Positions 10,750 to 23,344 are shown, numbered from the stretch's first letter. The stretch: 64,000 nt of DNA from Acanthococcus lagerstroemiae (GCA_031841125.1 CM063111.1:59023535-59087534); one strand, 5' to 3'. Notes: a model not told the origin generated them from the sequence alone. Made by a program: numbers and translations.

Positions 10750-12789
10750 TGAATAATTTTAAAAAGTTTTGCATAACCGGCATTTTTAAGGCGCTGCCTA
10801 ACATCCAGTTTTCAGCCCCATAGTTCATAGGGTCAAAGACAGATATCCCTTAGGTAAAATTTACAAATAAAAAAAAAACACATTTTTTTCACCAATGACA
10901 ATTTTTTACCCGGGTTGCGTTAGAAATTTTCTCGAGAAAAAAATTCTGACGATCCGCCCTATGTGTCAAGTGCTAATTTATCAAGAATGTTAAGGATGAG
11001 TCAGCTTAAACGAACCTTTTTCTTCCATCACTCCATTCTCCTGTTATTGTTATGTTGTATTCACTTTCTGGCTGTCTTACTTTTTTCATTCGTATCGTTT
11101 GCTCTTATTCTTACATGCAAAGGGAAACTCAGTGCTTTTGTAATTTGTTACTTTGTGTATTCTTTATTCTTTCGTGTTCTTAAATAAGGTAATGATTTGA
11201 AGAACTCGCAAAAACAACCAAGTCCGTTTTAAAATTTCAACTTCGCCGTCAGACATCAAAACAACTGATGATTGATAAATGATATAACTGATATAAGAAA
11301 TGAGATTGAAAAATTGAAAATGAATTATAAAATAATAATAATAATAATAATTTTTTTATTAATTTTTTTTCTTGAAAATTCTCAATCTAAAAGTTAAATT
11401 TTAAGGAGCTTGGTGAAAAATATTAAAATTTTATTTTGCCCTAAATTGCTGAGAATTTCTTTTCTTAAAATTTATTGCCTTTTACTTCTTGTCTTATTAT
11501 GAAAGTGAATTACTCACTTTCACAATAAATCATGTATAAAACATTCTACTTTCTTATGAGTTACGTATAGTGATTTCATGGACGTACAGATAGGGGGGAT
11601 GAGGGGGTAACTTACCTCTCTGTAGGAAATTTTCTCTCAGTAAGTGCAAAAATTTGCATCTCGGTTACGGTATTTATGAATAAAATAACGCCAAGCTATA
11701 TAACAAATTTTGCTGTTTCATGGCCTATTTTATTAAGACCTTTTGAAACGGCATTATGAACTTTGTATATGTTGCAAGTCCCGATAAACTTCTAGAAGGT
11801 ATAAACTTCACTTTCTCACTGAATAAACTGAACACTGATTTGTTGACATTGGTGCTGTCTGAGCCCAACATTGACAAATTCTTCAGCGGCAAATGAGCCT
11901 TATCCATAGCCGACCAAATGGATTAGAAAATAATTTAAGTTCCAGCAGAGTTTAGGAAAATTGTTTCTAAATGAGCAACTGTCGCCTTGTTCTTATATTC
12001 AGACCAAAATCTAATACAAATTTGTAACTCTTTCTTATTAGCAACTTTAGATCCTTCCATAATACAGAAGAGAATAATAGATATTACTTTTAATGACATC
12101 CTCAATTGAACCAGTAAAAATATAAACCATAAACCTCTGTTATTAGGTATCGAGTTTCTGTTATATTTAAAGACATGATTTCTATTTCTTGAGTTTTGGA
12201 AACGATGTCGTTGAATAGAGAAATTGTATATAGTCACAGAATCGCAAATTGAGATTAAGTGCAAGTATTTTCAGCACGCCTCGGATTTCAGCTTTGGTTG
12301 TAGCATCATTACGACAGAAGAGCTGGATATCGGGAGTAATTGCAACACTTCTTGAAGTAAACAAAGCATCTGCTGATACACTTAGAAAAACTGATGTAGA
12401 TGGGACCTGAATTTCCAGTTGAGAGTTTGAAAGTTTAAACGCAAGATTAGTTTGATGTATTGGAGGAGGAAAATAAAAAACATGAGTTAATGACCGTATT
12501 TTCAACAAAAAAAAAAGAAGAAAAAAAGAAATGACTAAAAATGACATAAGATTGAAAAAATGACCAAGTGGCCTCCCTGTAGTTAAATATGAATTATGAA
12601 AATTTCATTCAATATTTCAATATGTTAATATTCCAGGTAACGTGTAAGCTCGTAAGCCATAAAATGTAAAAAAAACAAATCCTTCCACTTAGGGACAAAA
12701 ATAAGGGGGGCACATTGCTCCAAGCCTTCGCAGGAGTTGGAAAATTTTAGTAAATGGATAAAAATTTGGAAAAATCTAACAAGTCAGAA

Positions 12790-12828
<39 letters not shown>

Positions 12829-13040
12829 TTTTATTCCAATACAAACAAATTTTGATACTTGAGAATTTTGACTTGAGTCAGTTGGGAATTTAACAATTTT
12901 TGCCCCTCCAGAAGAAACTCTTCACTATGTCCCTGCTTCCATTTATGATTTCCTTCCGGCACCTCTGCTCCTTAGAATTTCATTCAAATATTACAGCCTA
13001 TAGTTTTTTCATTTCAATCTTCCTTTTTTTTTTTCGTCTG
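10750..13040. other. Gene-free AT-rich stretch
   Basis: No family-recognisable coding frame is seen. AT-rich simple sequence occurs at 11330-11360 and an ATT run at 12791-12829. Short open frames here lack splice context and recognisable domains. Confidence 0.4.
12791..12829. repeat. ATT trinucleotide microsatellite
   Basis: Uninterrupted (ATT)n of about 13 units. Confidence 0.95.
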
Positions 13041-13044
13041 TTAC

Positions 13045-13050
13045 TTTATT
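13045..13050 (-). terminator. Candidate polyadenylation signal of the sugar transporter
   Basis: AATAAA on the minus strand, about 190 nt downstream of the transporter stop. It is placed plausibly, but the motif is common in AT-rich DNA. Confidence 0.35.
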
Positions 13051-13236
13051 TCTCTTTTTCGTCTTAATTTTTACTCTGCCCCCCTCAATAAAAAACCTTC
13101 TGCACGGATGACTTTATAGGCATCTGAGGGAGTTTACTCGTTTACCAACGTTTCTTCTCCGTTATTGTCAGAGCGTCCAGTTTATTGCAGATTCTCACTG
13201 TAAAACGGTTGTACAATCGCCAATAATTACGAATAA

Positions 13237-14556
13237 CTACATTTTAGAATTCGACTTTTCAAGCATTTGCTGGATTTCGAGCAACGACTTGCCTCTAGTT
13301 TCTGGTACAAATAAATACGCGAATACGAACGCCACGCAACACATCCCGGAGAAAAACAAGAAGTTGGAGAACACGCCGTATGTTTCGTTGATTTTGAGGA
13401 ACATGAACGCATTCAAAAATAACATCATGAAACTTCCAATATTGGTTAAAGCCACTCCCAGAGGTCTGACTTTCTGGGGGAACAATTCTGAACGCAGCAC
13501 AATGCATACCGGATGCAACCCCATGAGAGCTATTGCTGAGAACAAGCTAATTGTGGTGAAAATCAACCAAGGAAAATTTGGGATTGCTGTTACATTTGCT
13601 TGCGTATAATACAGAACAGCGGTGGTGAGGTTTGTCAGAGCAGCCGCGGCGAGTGTAGATAGCAGTAAAGTGCGTCTGTTGAAGTGATCGATGATAAGGG
13701 ACGACCCGAATGAAGATGCGAACTGAATGAAGCCGAAGCATATTGTGAATTCATTCGGACTGAGCGTACTGGAGGAAGAAAAAGCTATAGAAGAGTACAT
13801 CCCAAGTGTGAAATAACCAGTTGAAGTTATTAAAACTGTCGTACACATTGCTAATGCTACGCTTTTGTAGAACACTGGCGTATGGAAGAACTCAGCCAGA
13901 CTGAGTGAAGATGGAGCGCTTTTTTCGATATCCCGTTTCAGCTTCTCAAATTCGTTGGCGTCTTCCGAAAACAGCCATCGATGGTTCCTTTTCGCTTCTT
14001 CGGATCTTCCGTTCAAAATTAAGAACTGTACGGTTTCCTTCATCATGAAAACCGATGCGAAGTACAGAAGACCGATTGCGAGGTTTATCGTGGCTACAGT
14101 GTAGTAGGAGCAGTAGGTCCCCACTACGTACTCAGTAATCATTCCTCCGAAAAACAACATCTGGCCTAAGCTGACAAATATTCCTCTCTGTTTTGGCGAG
14201 CTATTCTCACCGGTGATGATGAGTATCGTTGGGAAGGCCATTCCAACCTGTATGCCATTAATTATTCTTGATAAGTAAATCATATTAACTGATTTTGTAA
14301 ATCTGATGATGGCCCATTCGAGAAAGTAGCATAACGAACAGCAAAACATAATTTTCTTTCGTCCCAGTTTATCGACGCTCAAAAAGCAAATTATCGATCC
14401 GCAGAGTGTGAATAGCAGGTGAAGTGATGCGACCCACGATCGCTCTTTAGATGTTAGAGTAATTTCGTATGTCGAGTTTTCTGAGTTCTTCAAAACTGGA
14501 GCCAGCCATCCTGAGTTTATTCCAGTGACCAGACCATCGATCAAAACTGTAAACAT
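13237..14556 (-). CDS. Sugar porter of the major facilitator superfamily, Tret1-like (439 codons)
   Basis: A plasma-membrane sugar transporter of the family that includes insect facilitated trehalose transporter Tret1. About 12 hydrophobic segments are visible. Signatures: D-K-L-G-R-K-K (residues 62-68) in the loop after TM2, DHFNRR (290-295) between TM8 and TM9, RSELFP (355-360), and PETRGKS (418-424) after TM12. The central loop (about 180-220) is hydrophilic. The usual PESP-type motif after TM6 is replaced by KETVQFL (173-179). A possible N-glycosylation site is NST at 27-29. The protein begins within TM1 and the first ATG lies just upstream of a sequence resembling an acceptor (tgtttacag). 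A short 5' exon with the cytoplasmic N-terminus is therefore likely missing. The substrate, trehalose or another sugar, cannot be told. Confidence 0.9.
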   Translation of the reverse strand: MFTVLIDGLVTGINSGWLAPVLKNSENSTYEITLTSKERSWVASLHLLFTLCGSIICFLSVDKLGRKKIMFCCSLCYFLEWAIIRFTKSVNMIYLSRIINGIQVGMAFPTILIITGENSSPKQRGIFVSLGQMLFFGGMITEYVVGTYCSYYTVATINLAIGLLYFASVFMMKETVQFLILNGRSEEAKRNHRWLFSEDANEFEKLKRDIEKSAPSSLSLAEFFHTPVFYKSVALAMCTTVLITSTGYFTLGMYSSIAFSSSSTLSPNEFTICFGFIQFASSFGSSLIIDHFNRRTLLLSTLAAAALTNLTTAVLYYTQANVTAIPNFPWLIFTTISLFSAIALMGLHPVCIVLRSELFPQKVRPLGVALTNIGSFMMLFLNAFMFLKINETYGVFSNFLFFSGMCCVAFVFAYLFVPETRGKSLLEIQQMLEKSNSKM

Positions 14557-15789
14557 TGAACAAGCCGCATCATTGTATCAAGTTATTACCCTGAAAACTA
14601 TTTCCTTTTTTTATTTATTCAGAATAATAACCATCAAGAAACATGCAATAACGAATAAAATAAATAAATGAATAAAAGTTTTTGTCTCTGAAAACTGAGT
14701 TAATGAACAGGAAATCTTATAAATCTCGTCCCTGACATGTCTCAGGGTACTTTTTTTATCACCTTGCTGGATAATTTTTAAATGTTTTGAACTTTTTTGA
14801 AATAGTGGCAAGGGGGTGCCCTCGTTCCGGTGTCACTGTAACAATTGGGATTTAAACTTAGAGTTTCAAGTGTTGGCGGCCCTGCGATATGTGTGAGTGA
14901 TCACGTATGATTTACCGTAAGCGTGTAGCAAACTTCACCTACCATTAACCCTTCAATACCGCACATGTGACAATTGTCACAGTGGTATAAAACTCGCAAG
15001 CAGCGACGCGAGTCAGAGGGGAGACTCAGCCGCATAACTCCTAGTGCCTGTGCGCACATGATTTACCTTCATTCTCGCGTGTGAGTTCTGGTTGCCTACT
15101 CGAACTGTGAAAGAGGCGTGAATTTTTTTTAATTGATTTTCGGTTAATTATCGTCAATACCACTGATGTGACAATCGTCACACCGACCTATTTTCACTCT
15201 TACAAAGCACTATGTACAATTTTGAGGTTAATAGGTTGAATTGAATTCTGTCTTTAATCAATTTGTACCAAAATTCATCATATTGGTGGTTTAATTTATG
15301 CATTAGAGTTGGTTTTTTGATGTAACTCAGTCTGAGAAAATATTTTGAGGTTGACCCGAGGAATACGGTGTCGAGAGGAAGGCCCAAAATAATTCCGAAA
15401 ATGTGAATAGCAAAGTAAAATTTATACTGAAATAAACAAAATTGGGGGGGGGGGATAGTAACAAGCAACTTGTGCCAAGTTTCATGAAGTGTCCGTATTC
15501 AATGCATTCTTAGGATAAAAGTAATGTTATAAATAAATTAAAAAAATCGGTTGTGAGCTATTAACATGAAGTGGTGGGGGAAATTCCAAATTTGTGCCTA
15601 TTTTTTTATATTAAAATTAAATTTTGCCCTCAAATTTGAATTTAGCATGAAAAAATACGTATAGCACCATCAAATTTGGTAGGTTAATGATAAAACTGAT
15701 GAATTTTTAAATACTGTGACAATTGTCACATGTGTGGTAATATCGGAAGAAATGTTCCTGAGTTGAGGTTTGCTTTCTGCTTCTTTTGC
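14557..15789. other. Intergenic stretch with TGTGACAATTGTCACA palindromes
   Basis: No gene is seen, apart from a possible missing 5' exon of the transporter that I could not place. Three copies of a 16-bp palindrome sit at 14966-14981, 15167-15182 (one mismatch) and 15716-15731. The flanking sequence of the first and last is inverted (ATACCGCACA versus its inverse), suggesting a foldback element of about 0.8 kb. Confidence 0.5.
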
Positions 15790-16912
15790 ACCCCCTCTAT
15801 CAGCGGTCCTCAATCTTCCACCATGAACCCCCTTCTATCCTTTCTTCATCACGAGCCTCCTCCTCGGTCACATCTCAACTGTCGCAACCCTTCTCAGCCA
15901 CAAACTCCTCCCCCAAAATGGCCATAGTCCTCCACCTAGTCTCCCCCGATCACCCTCTTCCACCCCGAGTGCCCTCTATTAGGACCACGTCCTTCGACCT
16001 CCCCACACCACTATGGCCTTCATTTCTGTTCACGTACCACATCCCCCACCAAGACCTCTTCACCCATCACTACGACCTCCACAATGGCGGCCTTAGTCCC
16101 TCTCTACAGCCTTCCCCTTCCGCGGCTCCATCACCCTACGGCCTCCTCGCTCAACTACCACGAAGATCCCCTGGTCCTCCAACCAGGAGCTTCCACCACC
16201 ATAACCACCCCTCCCCTACGAGAACCCTTCCCTTCAAGACCACCTACCCGGGACCAGAATCTTCCGCACCATGGCCTTCATTTGCCTTCCCGGCCGCCTC
16301 TCTCACCAAGGACTTCCTCCTCCACCAGGACCTCTTACTCACCATTCCCCCCATTTGAGGCCTTTACCTCCCTCTACAGTCCCCGTCGCCACCGTGGTTT
16401 TCCTCCCCTTTAGGAGCTCCCTCCTCTACCATGAGTACCTCTTACACCCCAGGCCTTTATCTAACAAAATTGACTACCTCTCTAGGATCCTCACCCACCA
16501 CTACTTCCGCCTTCCTTAATGGCCACCTTCTCCTACCAAGGATTTCCTCCTCCACGAGGACCTCTCACCCACACTACCCCCTGGGCTTCATCTCCCTTCA
16601 GAGCCCCTGTCCTCACTATGGCCCTCCAGCCCCCTTGAAGATCACTGACCATCCACGCAGGATCTCTCACAACCATGACCACCCCTCCCCCCGATAGCCC
16701 TTCCCCCTGAAGACCCTACCCCGCCACCAGCCCCTCCCGTACCACGGCCATTTCTCTCCAAGGTCCCCTCTCTCACTAAGGACTTTCTCCTCCACCAGGT
16801 CCTCTTACTCCTGCTCCACTCAGGGTTTCATCTCCGTCCACAGCCCACGCCCCCACATGGGCTCTCCTCCCCCTTTAGAAGCTCCCTTCTCAACCACGAA
16901 CCCCCTCCTGAG
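15790..16912 (+). repeat. Pyrimidine-rich degenerate minisatellite
   Basis: Over 1 kb of C/T-rich sequence with recurring phrases such as cctcctccaccaggacctct, accatggcc and ctctcaccaaggac, without strict period. Several long overlapping frames (for example 15786-16358) are Pro/Ser/His-rich products of composition, not genes. Confidence 0.6.
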
Positions 16913-17252
16913 GATTATGTCGGTTAGGTCTTAAAACTTGGAGATCTTTATGTTAGAACAGATTATGTCCTTGAAAGTAGTTGATCTGCCCCTACAATTA
17001 TCCAGGGGTCCTCCCCACCCCCCTCAGGAGCTTCCTCCACAACCATGAACCCCCTCCTGAGAGTAGGCTACCCCTGGAAAATAGAGCAATTAAGGGGCAG
17101 GGTAGGCAACTGGTAGCGATTTGTGATCTTGAAGATTATGGGTAATTATGTCATTTTATGTCTTATTATGTCGGTTATGTCTTAAAACTTGAAGATCTTT
17201 TATGTTAGAACAGATTATGTCCTTGAAAGTAGCTGATTTGCCCCTGCAATTT
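16913..17252 (+). repeat. Direct duplication of an 88-bp segment
   Basis: The segment attatgtcggtt...cttgaaagtag...tgcccct at 16913-17000 recurs nearly unchanged at 17165-17252. It separates the pyrimidine-rich block on the left from the purine-rich block on the right. A shorter third remnant (ttatgtctgttatgtcttag) lies at about 17350. Confidence 0.75.
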
Positions 17253-17559
17253 TTAGGTAGGCAACCCGCAGTGCGGTTTTTTTTAGGAGGGGAAGAAGTT
17301 TTGGTTTTTAATACATAGAAAGTTACGTCATTATAAGTCTTTTTATGTCTTATTATGTCTGTTATGTCTTAGACGAAGGCCGGGATTTAGATATCAGGCT
17401 CCTTGGAGTTTGTTTTTCAGGAGGAGTTTTGGTTTTTAATATATAGAGAGATAATCTCTTCTCTCTCTCTATACTAAGAAAGTAAAATTCACCGCCGCCA
17501 CCTCCTCCGGGAGAAAAAAATCCACTGCAGGTTGCCTACCATACCCCTTAATTGATCAT

Positions 17560-18050
17560 TTCTCCAGGAGTAGACTACCCTGGGGAGAGGATTCATGGTG
17601 GAGGAGGGAGCGTAGTAAAATCCGCCGCCACCGTCTCCAGAAAAAAACCCACTGCGAGTTGCCTACCCCGCCCCTTAATTGCTCATTTCTCCAGGGGTAG
17701 CCTGCCCTTTAGAGGACGAGAAGGAGTTGTGGTAGGGGAGAGCTCTCTATTCACTAAACAGTAAAAGTCACCTCTTCCTTCCCCTCCGTGGGGATAAATT
17801 CCTGGTGACCTCCCCTGTATCTTCAGCTCTTGTTTCACCAGAGGTGCCCTACCCCAGGGGGGCTTCTCGGTACAGGTGGGAGCTCCTGGAGAAGGAGGGC
17901 GGCCACGGTGAGGAAGAGCGTCGTGGTGGGCGAGGAGGAGCATGGTGGGGGAAAGTGACTCTGATAGAGGAGGACCGCTACGATGGGGATTGGCAGAGGG
18001 TAGCCCACCCCAGGGAGCGGTCCTTGGTGGAGAAGAGAGCTTCTGGATGG
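17560..18050 (-). repeat. Purine-rich block, inverse of the pyrimidine-rich minisatellite
   Basis: G/A-rich sequence with phrases (gaaggagggcggccacggtg, gaggaggagcatggtggggg) that are reverse complements of phrases at 16260-16340. Together with 15790-16912 it makes a large imperfect inverted arrangement. Frames here are compositional. Confidence 0.5.
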
Positions 18051-18191
18051 TGTAGCGCCGTGTCTGATTTCTTTTTTTTTTTAATAGTAGTTAGACTTTT
18101 CCAGCTTCCAAAATACTGCAGAATGGCACGAGCGAAGCGAGTGATGACGGGGGGAGGGGCGAAGCCCCTAGTCAAATCAAAAATAAAACTA

Positions 18192-18643
18192 CAATTGGGC
18201 ACGTATGAGACAAAATAGTGTAACATTTTGGACACAACATTTTTAAGCCACTTTTCCTAAAACTTGTGTAACCTTTTTGACGTAACATTTTTTGGTCACT
18301 TTTTCTAAAAGCTGTTGTAAACTTTTGGACACAACATTATATATACAGTGAAAGCTGTTACAACATTTTCGATACAACTTAAAAAATAAATTTAAAAATT
18401 TATTTTCTAAGTTTTGTCGAATTTCTTGCGTTTTGATTTTAAAATTTATTTTTGAAGTTGTATCGAATAAGTTGTTACAGCTTTCATAGTATATGTAATG
18501 TTGTGTCCAAAAGTTTACAACAGCTTTTAGAAAAAGTGACCAAAAAATGTAACGTCAAAAAGGTTACACAAGTTTTAGAAAAAGTAGCTTAAAAATGTTG
18601 TGTCCAAAAGATTACACTATTTTGTCTTATATGTGCCCAATTG
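18192..18643. mobile_element. 452-bp foldback MITE with TA flanks
   Basis: Almost the whole element is an imperfect palindrome with arms of about 200 bp: the ends CAATTGGGCAC, then gacaaaatagtgtaa and ggacacaacat, reappear inverted at the right. TA flanks both ends (18190-18191, 18644-18645). It has no coding capacity and fits a Tc1/mariner-type MITE. Confidence 0.85.
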
Positions 18644-18649
18644 TAGTTA

Positions 18650-18960
18650 TAATCTGGAAATCAAAATATTGTTCTGGGAAACCTACGTTTGGAGTGTAGC
18701 CTTGTATGGATGTGAAACTTGGATCATAGGCCAGAGAAGAGAAAGATCGAAACTTCTGAGATGTGGTGCTATAGGCGGATACTTAGCATCAAATAGACAG
18801 ATAAGGTAAGGAATGAGGAAATACTTACCAGAGTAGGAGGTAAAATGGATATTTGGAATTGTCTGACGAGAAGGAGAGATAAACTAATAGGGCATAATTT
18901 GAGGCACCCAGGAATAATATACTACCAATTCATGTAGCAAGAAAAAATTATTTAAGAAAA
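18650..18960 (+). mobile_element. 5'-truncated LINE fragment (reverse transcriptase C-terminus)
   Basis: Across small frameshifts it reads ETYVWSVALYGCETWIIGQ, then MWCYRRILSIK, VRNEEILTRVGGK and RRRDKLIGHNLRH. This is the standard tail of APE-type non-LTR retrotransposon polyproteins. It is dead by frameshifts. Confidence 0.8.
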
Positions 18961-21018
18961 ATTTCTCGGTTATGGGAGATGACACGGGCTTGGGACTGTT
19001 TTGCTTAGTGCCCTGTACACGAAGTTGTTTAAAAAAAAAAAAAATTTGTCGGATACATTATTTTTATTTTAAGAAAATACTAACACTAAAGGCTTGCCAC
19101 ATTTTGGGCGTTGACGTTAATGTGTAGAGTGAACTCGCTAAAGCCAGAAAGAGAATGGTTGACATAAAACTGACCTAAGATGAATTTAGTGATTCAGTAA
19201 GTCCACATTTAAAGACGAGAAAATTTTAACTACGCGATTATTACACTACACAACCCCAATTTGAAATTTTTCAAAAAACAATGGCATGAGAATATACATG
19301 ATTTTATATGTATTTTCGACGAAGAATTTAATGCCGATGTTAATTTTTTGATTGTAGTTCATTGTTTTTTCCTATCATGTAAATTTTAGTATCATCAAGA
19401 TGATACTACTGATCGAACAACTATATGCGTTCAGTATTGTTATCAGTATCAGTGTAGCTATTCCTGTACGACAAAAAGGAATGAAACGTGAAAATTTTAA
19501 TAAAATTTTAATTTTGAATATGGAAAACAAGAGGTTCTCGAGAAAAATGGATAACGCCATCGTATTCAGTATTCAAAATACAACTAAAATCATATAATCT
19601 CATCCCACTGTTTTTTATGCTGTTGTGCAGTGCTAGTTTCAGCTAAAGATGTAACGCAAACCACAGGATTCCTCTGTTAATCTACTCATAAATTTTAACC
19701 CCTTCAGTTTTTTTATAACTTAGAAAAATTTGTGTTCTACATTTATTGGATGGGGGAAGGGGGGGAGAAAAGATGATCGAATACGTGGACAATAATTAGG
19801 TTTACACCGCTGTTCATTCCAAAAATCGAGTCCGTCAAGTCCCATCATGCCATGTAAAAAAAAACTGGGTCTTCTTACCCTTAATCAAGTAAGTCGCATA
19901 CATTTTAAATAGAAATGACTATTCGCAGCCTAGTTTTCCATTACATCGCTCTGCTCACTTTTGCTTTTCTCTTTGTTGGGGTTTCACAAGGTGATCTAGC
20001 CATTGTTGGATCATAATGCAGGCCTTACGAGCAAGAATGTACAATATTTTTCTTACCATTTTCTCGTACAACAGTTATTTTATGAATGAGAGAGCATGTA
20101 TAGGCCATGTATAGATAACTATGCAGCTTAATTCGCGTTAGAAATATTGTAAGGTTGATACTGGGCAGAGAGCCGAAGACTGAGTTATAAAGATTTTTAT
20201 CTGGACAAATGGAAAGAATCCGATGAATTGCTTGTGGCTTGAATGTCATTTTTACCAAAGGTTTTTTATGACAGCTCCGAAAATAAATTTCCTATCGATT
20301 CTGTATCAATTCCAGTTTGGCATCGTTAAAAAATAAGGTGAAACAAATTTAGCAACTTAACGCGGTCTTCAATGATTGAGTTCAGTCGTGTAATACTTGA
20401 GAAGATCAGCAGTAGAAATTACTAATTGCCTTTTTGCTGATTAGATAAGTTTAAATCGCCTGAGCGGAAATTAAGATGTTTCGGTGATTGTTACATCAAA
20501 TTAGGTGTATCTAGCAATCTCCCTTTATCTTCATTATTAATCCTAATTTGGCATACGATTGTGCACACATGAGCGCATATATGTAACTTTCCAAATTTTC
20601 GGTTTATTGTAGCTCCATCTCTTCTGCCCACCATTTGTAATTTTTAAATTTCCTGGGGAACTTCTTGTTCATCGAAATAATTGCGCTGATGCGTGTGCGC
20701 ATGTTAAAGTTTCCAAGATGACGTCATTATTCACGTGTTCATGACTGTGACCAGAGACCCCAGAAGTGGGGCATGAGTGGAGGGGCAAATTGAAAATTTG
20801 ATGACTAGCTCGTACTAGTACATATTTGAAATTATTCATCTACCGCTTTGAATTGAAGCAAATTGATGAGCAAATATCATTAGAGCAACTAGTGTAAATA
20901 GCCAGTCAAATTAATAAAAACGACAGAAGAGGAGGTCATTCAAGTTTTCAAGTCAGTTGTATCAAGAACTCTAAGAAGGGACATTTATGGATTTTCTCAA
21001 ATGCTTGTGTTGAAGTAT
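18961..21018. other. Gene-free stretch
   Basis: No coding exon, RNA gene or clear element boundary recognised on either strand. A CTATATG-containing frame at 19400-19597 has no family resemblance. Confidence 0.4.
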
Positions 21019-21298
21019 TGTAACGAGATTCACACCAAAAAACGCTCGAAAACACGTACTAAGAACTTTCAATGTCACACTAATACAAACACACGAAAAA
21101 CAGTAGCTAGATCGCTTCGAGAACGCACAGTTTATCGCATATAAAACTAGACTATACGGCGACAGTCCGGCGGCCTTTATATACCCCGGCGTTATTGGCG
21201 AAACTCCTTATCGCTTTCGTTATCGAACTTCTATTCTGCTGCTCGAAACGTGTCAATCTTTCTTCGCTTATCTCGAATGTTCGGGATTATTCGCCACA
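21019..21298 (+). mobile_element. Solo LTR, copy 2
   Basis: Same family and orientation as 4798-5076, with TGTAAC...CCACA ends and 4-bp duplications GTAT at 21015-21018 and 21299-21302. Divergence from copy 1 is modest: scattered substitutions and a few small indels. Confidence 0.85.
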
Positions 21299-21302
21299 GT
21301 AT

Positions 21303-22576
21303 CTTTATTTTTCCTCTGTCACAATTGAATTAATTTTTCTCTCATTTCAAAGAATGTTGATACAAATGGGATGTAAATTTTGGAGCTTCCTTTGTGGCGA
21401 TGCATCCCTAGAAATGTCTGTGTACTTCTCCCCCCCCCCCATCTGATACTTTGATAATGAAATAGTATCATATGTTTCAGTGATTTGGGAAGGGTCTTTC
21501 GTGGTGATTCTTTTCGATTTCCTGCAGGTGCAAAAATTGATTCGAGACAGCAAATGTTGAGTATTTGAGGCCGCACAATTTAGTTTTGATGTCAGTTGGT
21601 CTCTCATTCGAAAATTGTGACGCTAAGAGAGGAGGCTGATAATCGAAACACCTTTTAAAGTATTATATGGATATCTAACCATAAGTTTTCAAGGTCACTA
21701 AATTCGATGTTGACATCAGTTTGACGAAAAATGAGGTACCTTAGAGTGAGGTGGAGCTGAAATGAATAAGTTGAAATAATACATACTCTGTGAATGTCAT
21801 TTCTGAATTCTTCACGGTTTTTAAGCTTATTTATGAAATAAGTTTGACCCTGAGTTGACATTTGTGGCTCCAGGAGAGGGAATGAAAATGTCTCGAAATA
21901 CAATAAATTTTTCGTATTTAAGCGTAGGTTTTTAATGTCGCTGAATTCAATTTTGACATCAGTTTGATTTAGTTTTGAAATCCAAGGCACCTAGATGTAG
22001 GAATTTTGGCAAAGAACGGAAAACTTCGAAACATACTCATACGGATGTTGTTTCTGAGTTCTTAGGGGTAGGTCGGAGAATTGAAATTGGAACATCTGTC
22101 ATTTTGCACAATCTTGATTCTCAGTTCTTTTCTTCTGATATCCAAATTTTTGAGTGGGAGTCAATCTGGTATCAAGAATGAGTAGAACAATCCTGGAACC
22201 ATCAAGAATGACACCCGCATTGCGTTTTTTCAAATAGTATTTCTATTTCAGCTTCGCCTACGCTCTTCCTAGTGCTTCAATTCTTAAAACTAAGTCGAAT
22301 TGATACCAAAATTCAATTCGGTGACGATAAAAGCTATAGTTAGGAATCTGTGTTGTTTTTCACGGTATTTTTATCCTCAACCTCCTCTCCTGCCACCACG
22401 ATTTCCAACATAGCACCGAACTGATATCAAAGGTGGACTTAGAGACCTTGAATTTGCGAACTTGGTTCAAATTATTGTCAACATTAATGAAAGCTTAATC
22501 TTACGGCTTTCCGCCTCTGATTAAAATTCTGTATTTCTGATCATGGGGTGTTAGTTAATGTACAACAGCGTGGAAG
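21303..22576. other. Gene-free stretch
   Basis: No recognisable gene. Phrases such as ttgacatcagtttga and tttttaatgtcgctgaattc recur imperfectly (21680-21720, 21930-21965), suggesting an old local duplication. Confidence 0.35.
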
Positions 22577-23344
22577 ATTATGTCCAGGGGCGAAACTATA
22601 GGGGTGTGGAGGGTTGAACCCCGCACCCACAATAATTTGACAGTCAGCAAATTTTAAGGCTGTTCAATTGAGCCCCCCAAAAATTTGACAGTCGGCAAAT
22701 TTTGAAACTGTTCATTTGAATTTTATTTTTTTATGCATGTTTGTTTATTTATTTATTTTTTTTTTTTCAATTAAAAAATATTTCGATTAAAAAATTGGCA
22801 AGTTTTTAATTTTTTAAACATTTTGTCGGCGACTTTTTAGTTTTCAAAAAATATTTGTCGGTAAATTTTTCTTCTCCACCTTTCCAAACTGAATGTCAAA
22901 TTTCGTTTCTGAAAATGGAGTACCCTGGACTCCTGTTAGAGACTAGTCAGTCAACAGCAGAAGGTTTCAAGCTGAGTATTGAACGTTATTTGAAAGGTTG
23001 AAACGAAGCTGAAATGTGGAAAACACATCGAAAATCTGAAAGTCGATAGCAAACGTTGAATTTCAAATTTCAGTGACTATTCGGACTGCCAGCACGAAAG
23101 AGTCGCCCTCTATAATTTTAGGCGCGTGAAAAAAAGAACTATGGAAACCCCACATATTTTAGAAGAATTCATCAGATTAAAATGAAAATGGTCTCAATGG
23201 AAGGAAAATTTTATGTGCTATAAATTTTGTTCTAATCATTTTTTCGATAAACGCTCTCGTTTTCGTAATGCCTGTAAATGAAACGCGTCCATTTTCTCCT
23301 CTTGTGAATCCGTTAGGTGAAACTAAAAAAATTGCATATTATAT

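Noticed and set aside
15786..16697. Long Pro/Ser/His-rich frames of up to 190 codons
   Set aside because: All three plus-strand frames are open because the DNA is C/T-rich; no domain, codon bias or splice context supports a protein.
17805..18218. 137-codon Gly/Glu/Arg-rich frame
   Set aside because: Product of the purine-rich block; no recognisable protein.
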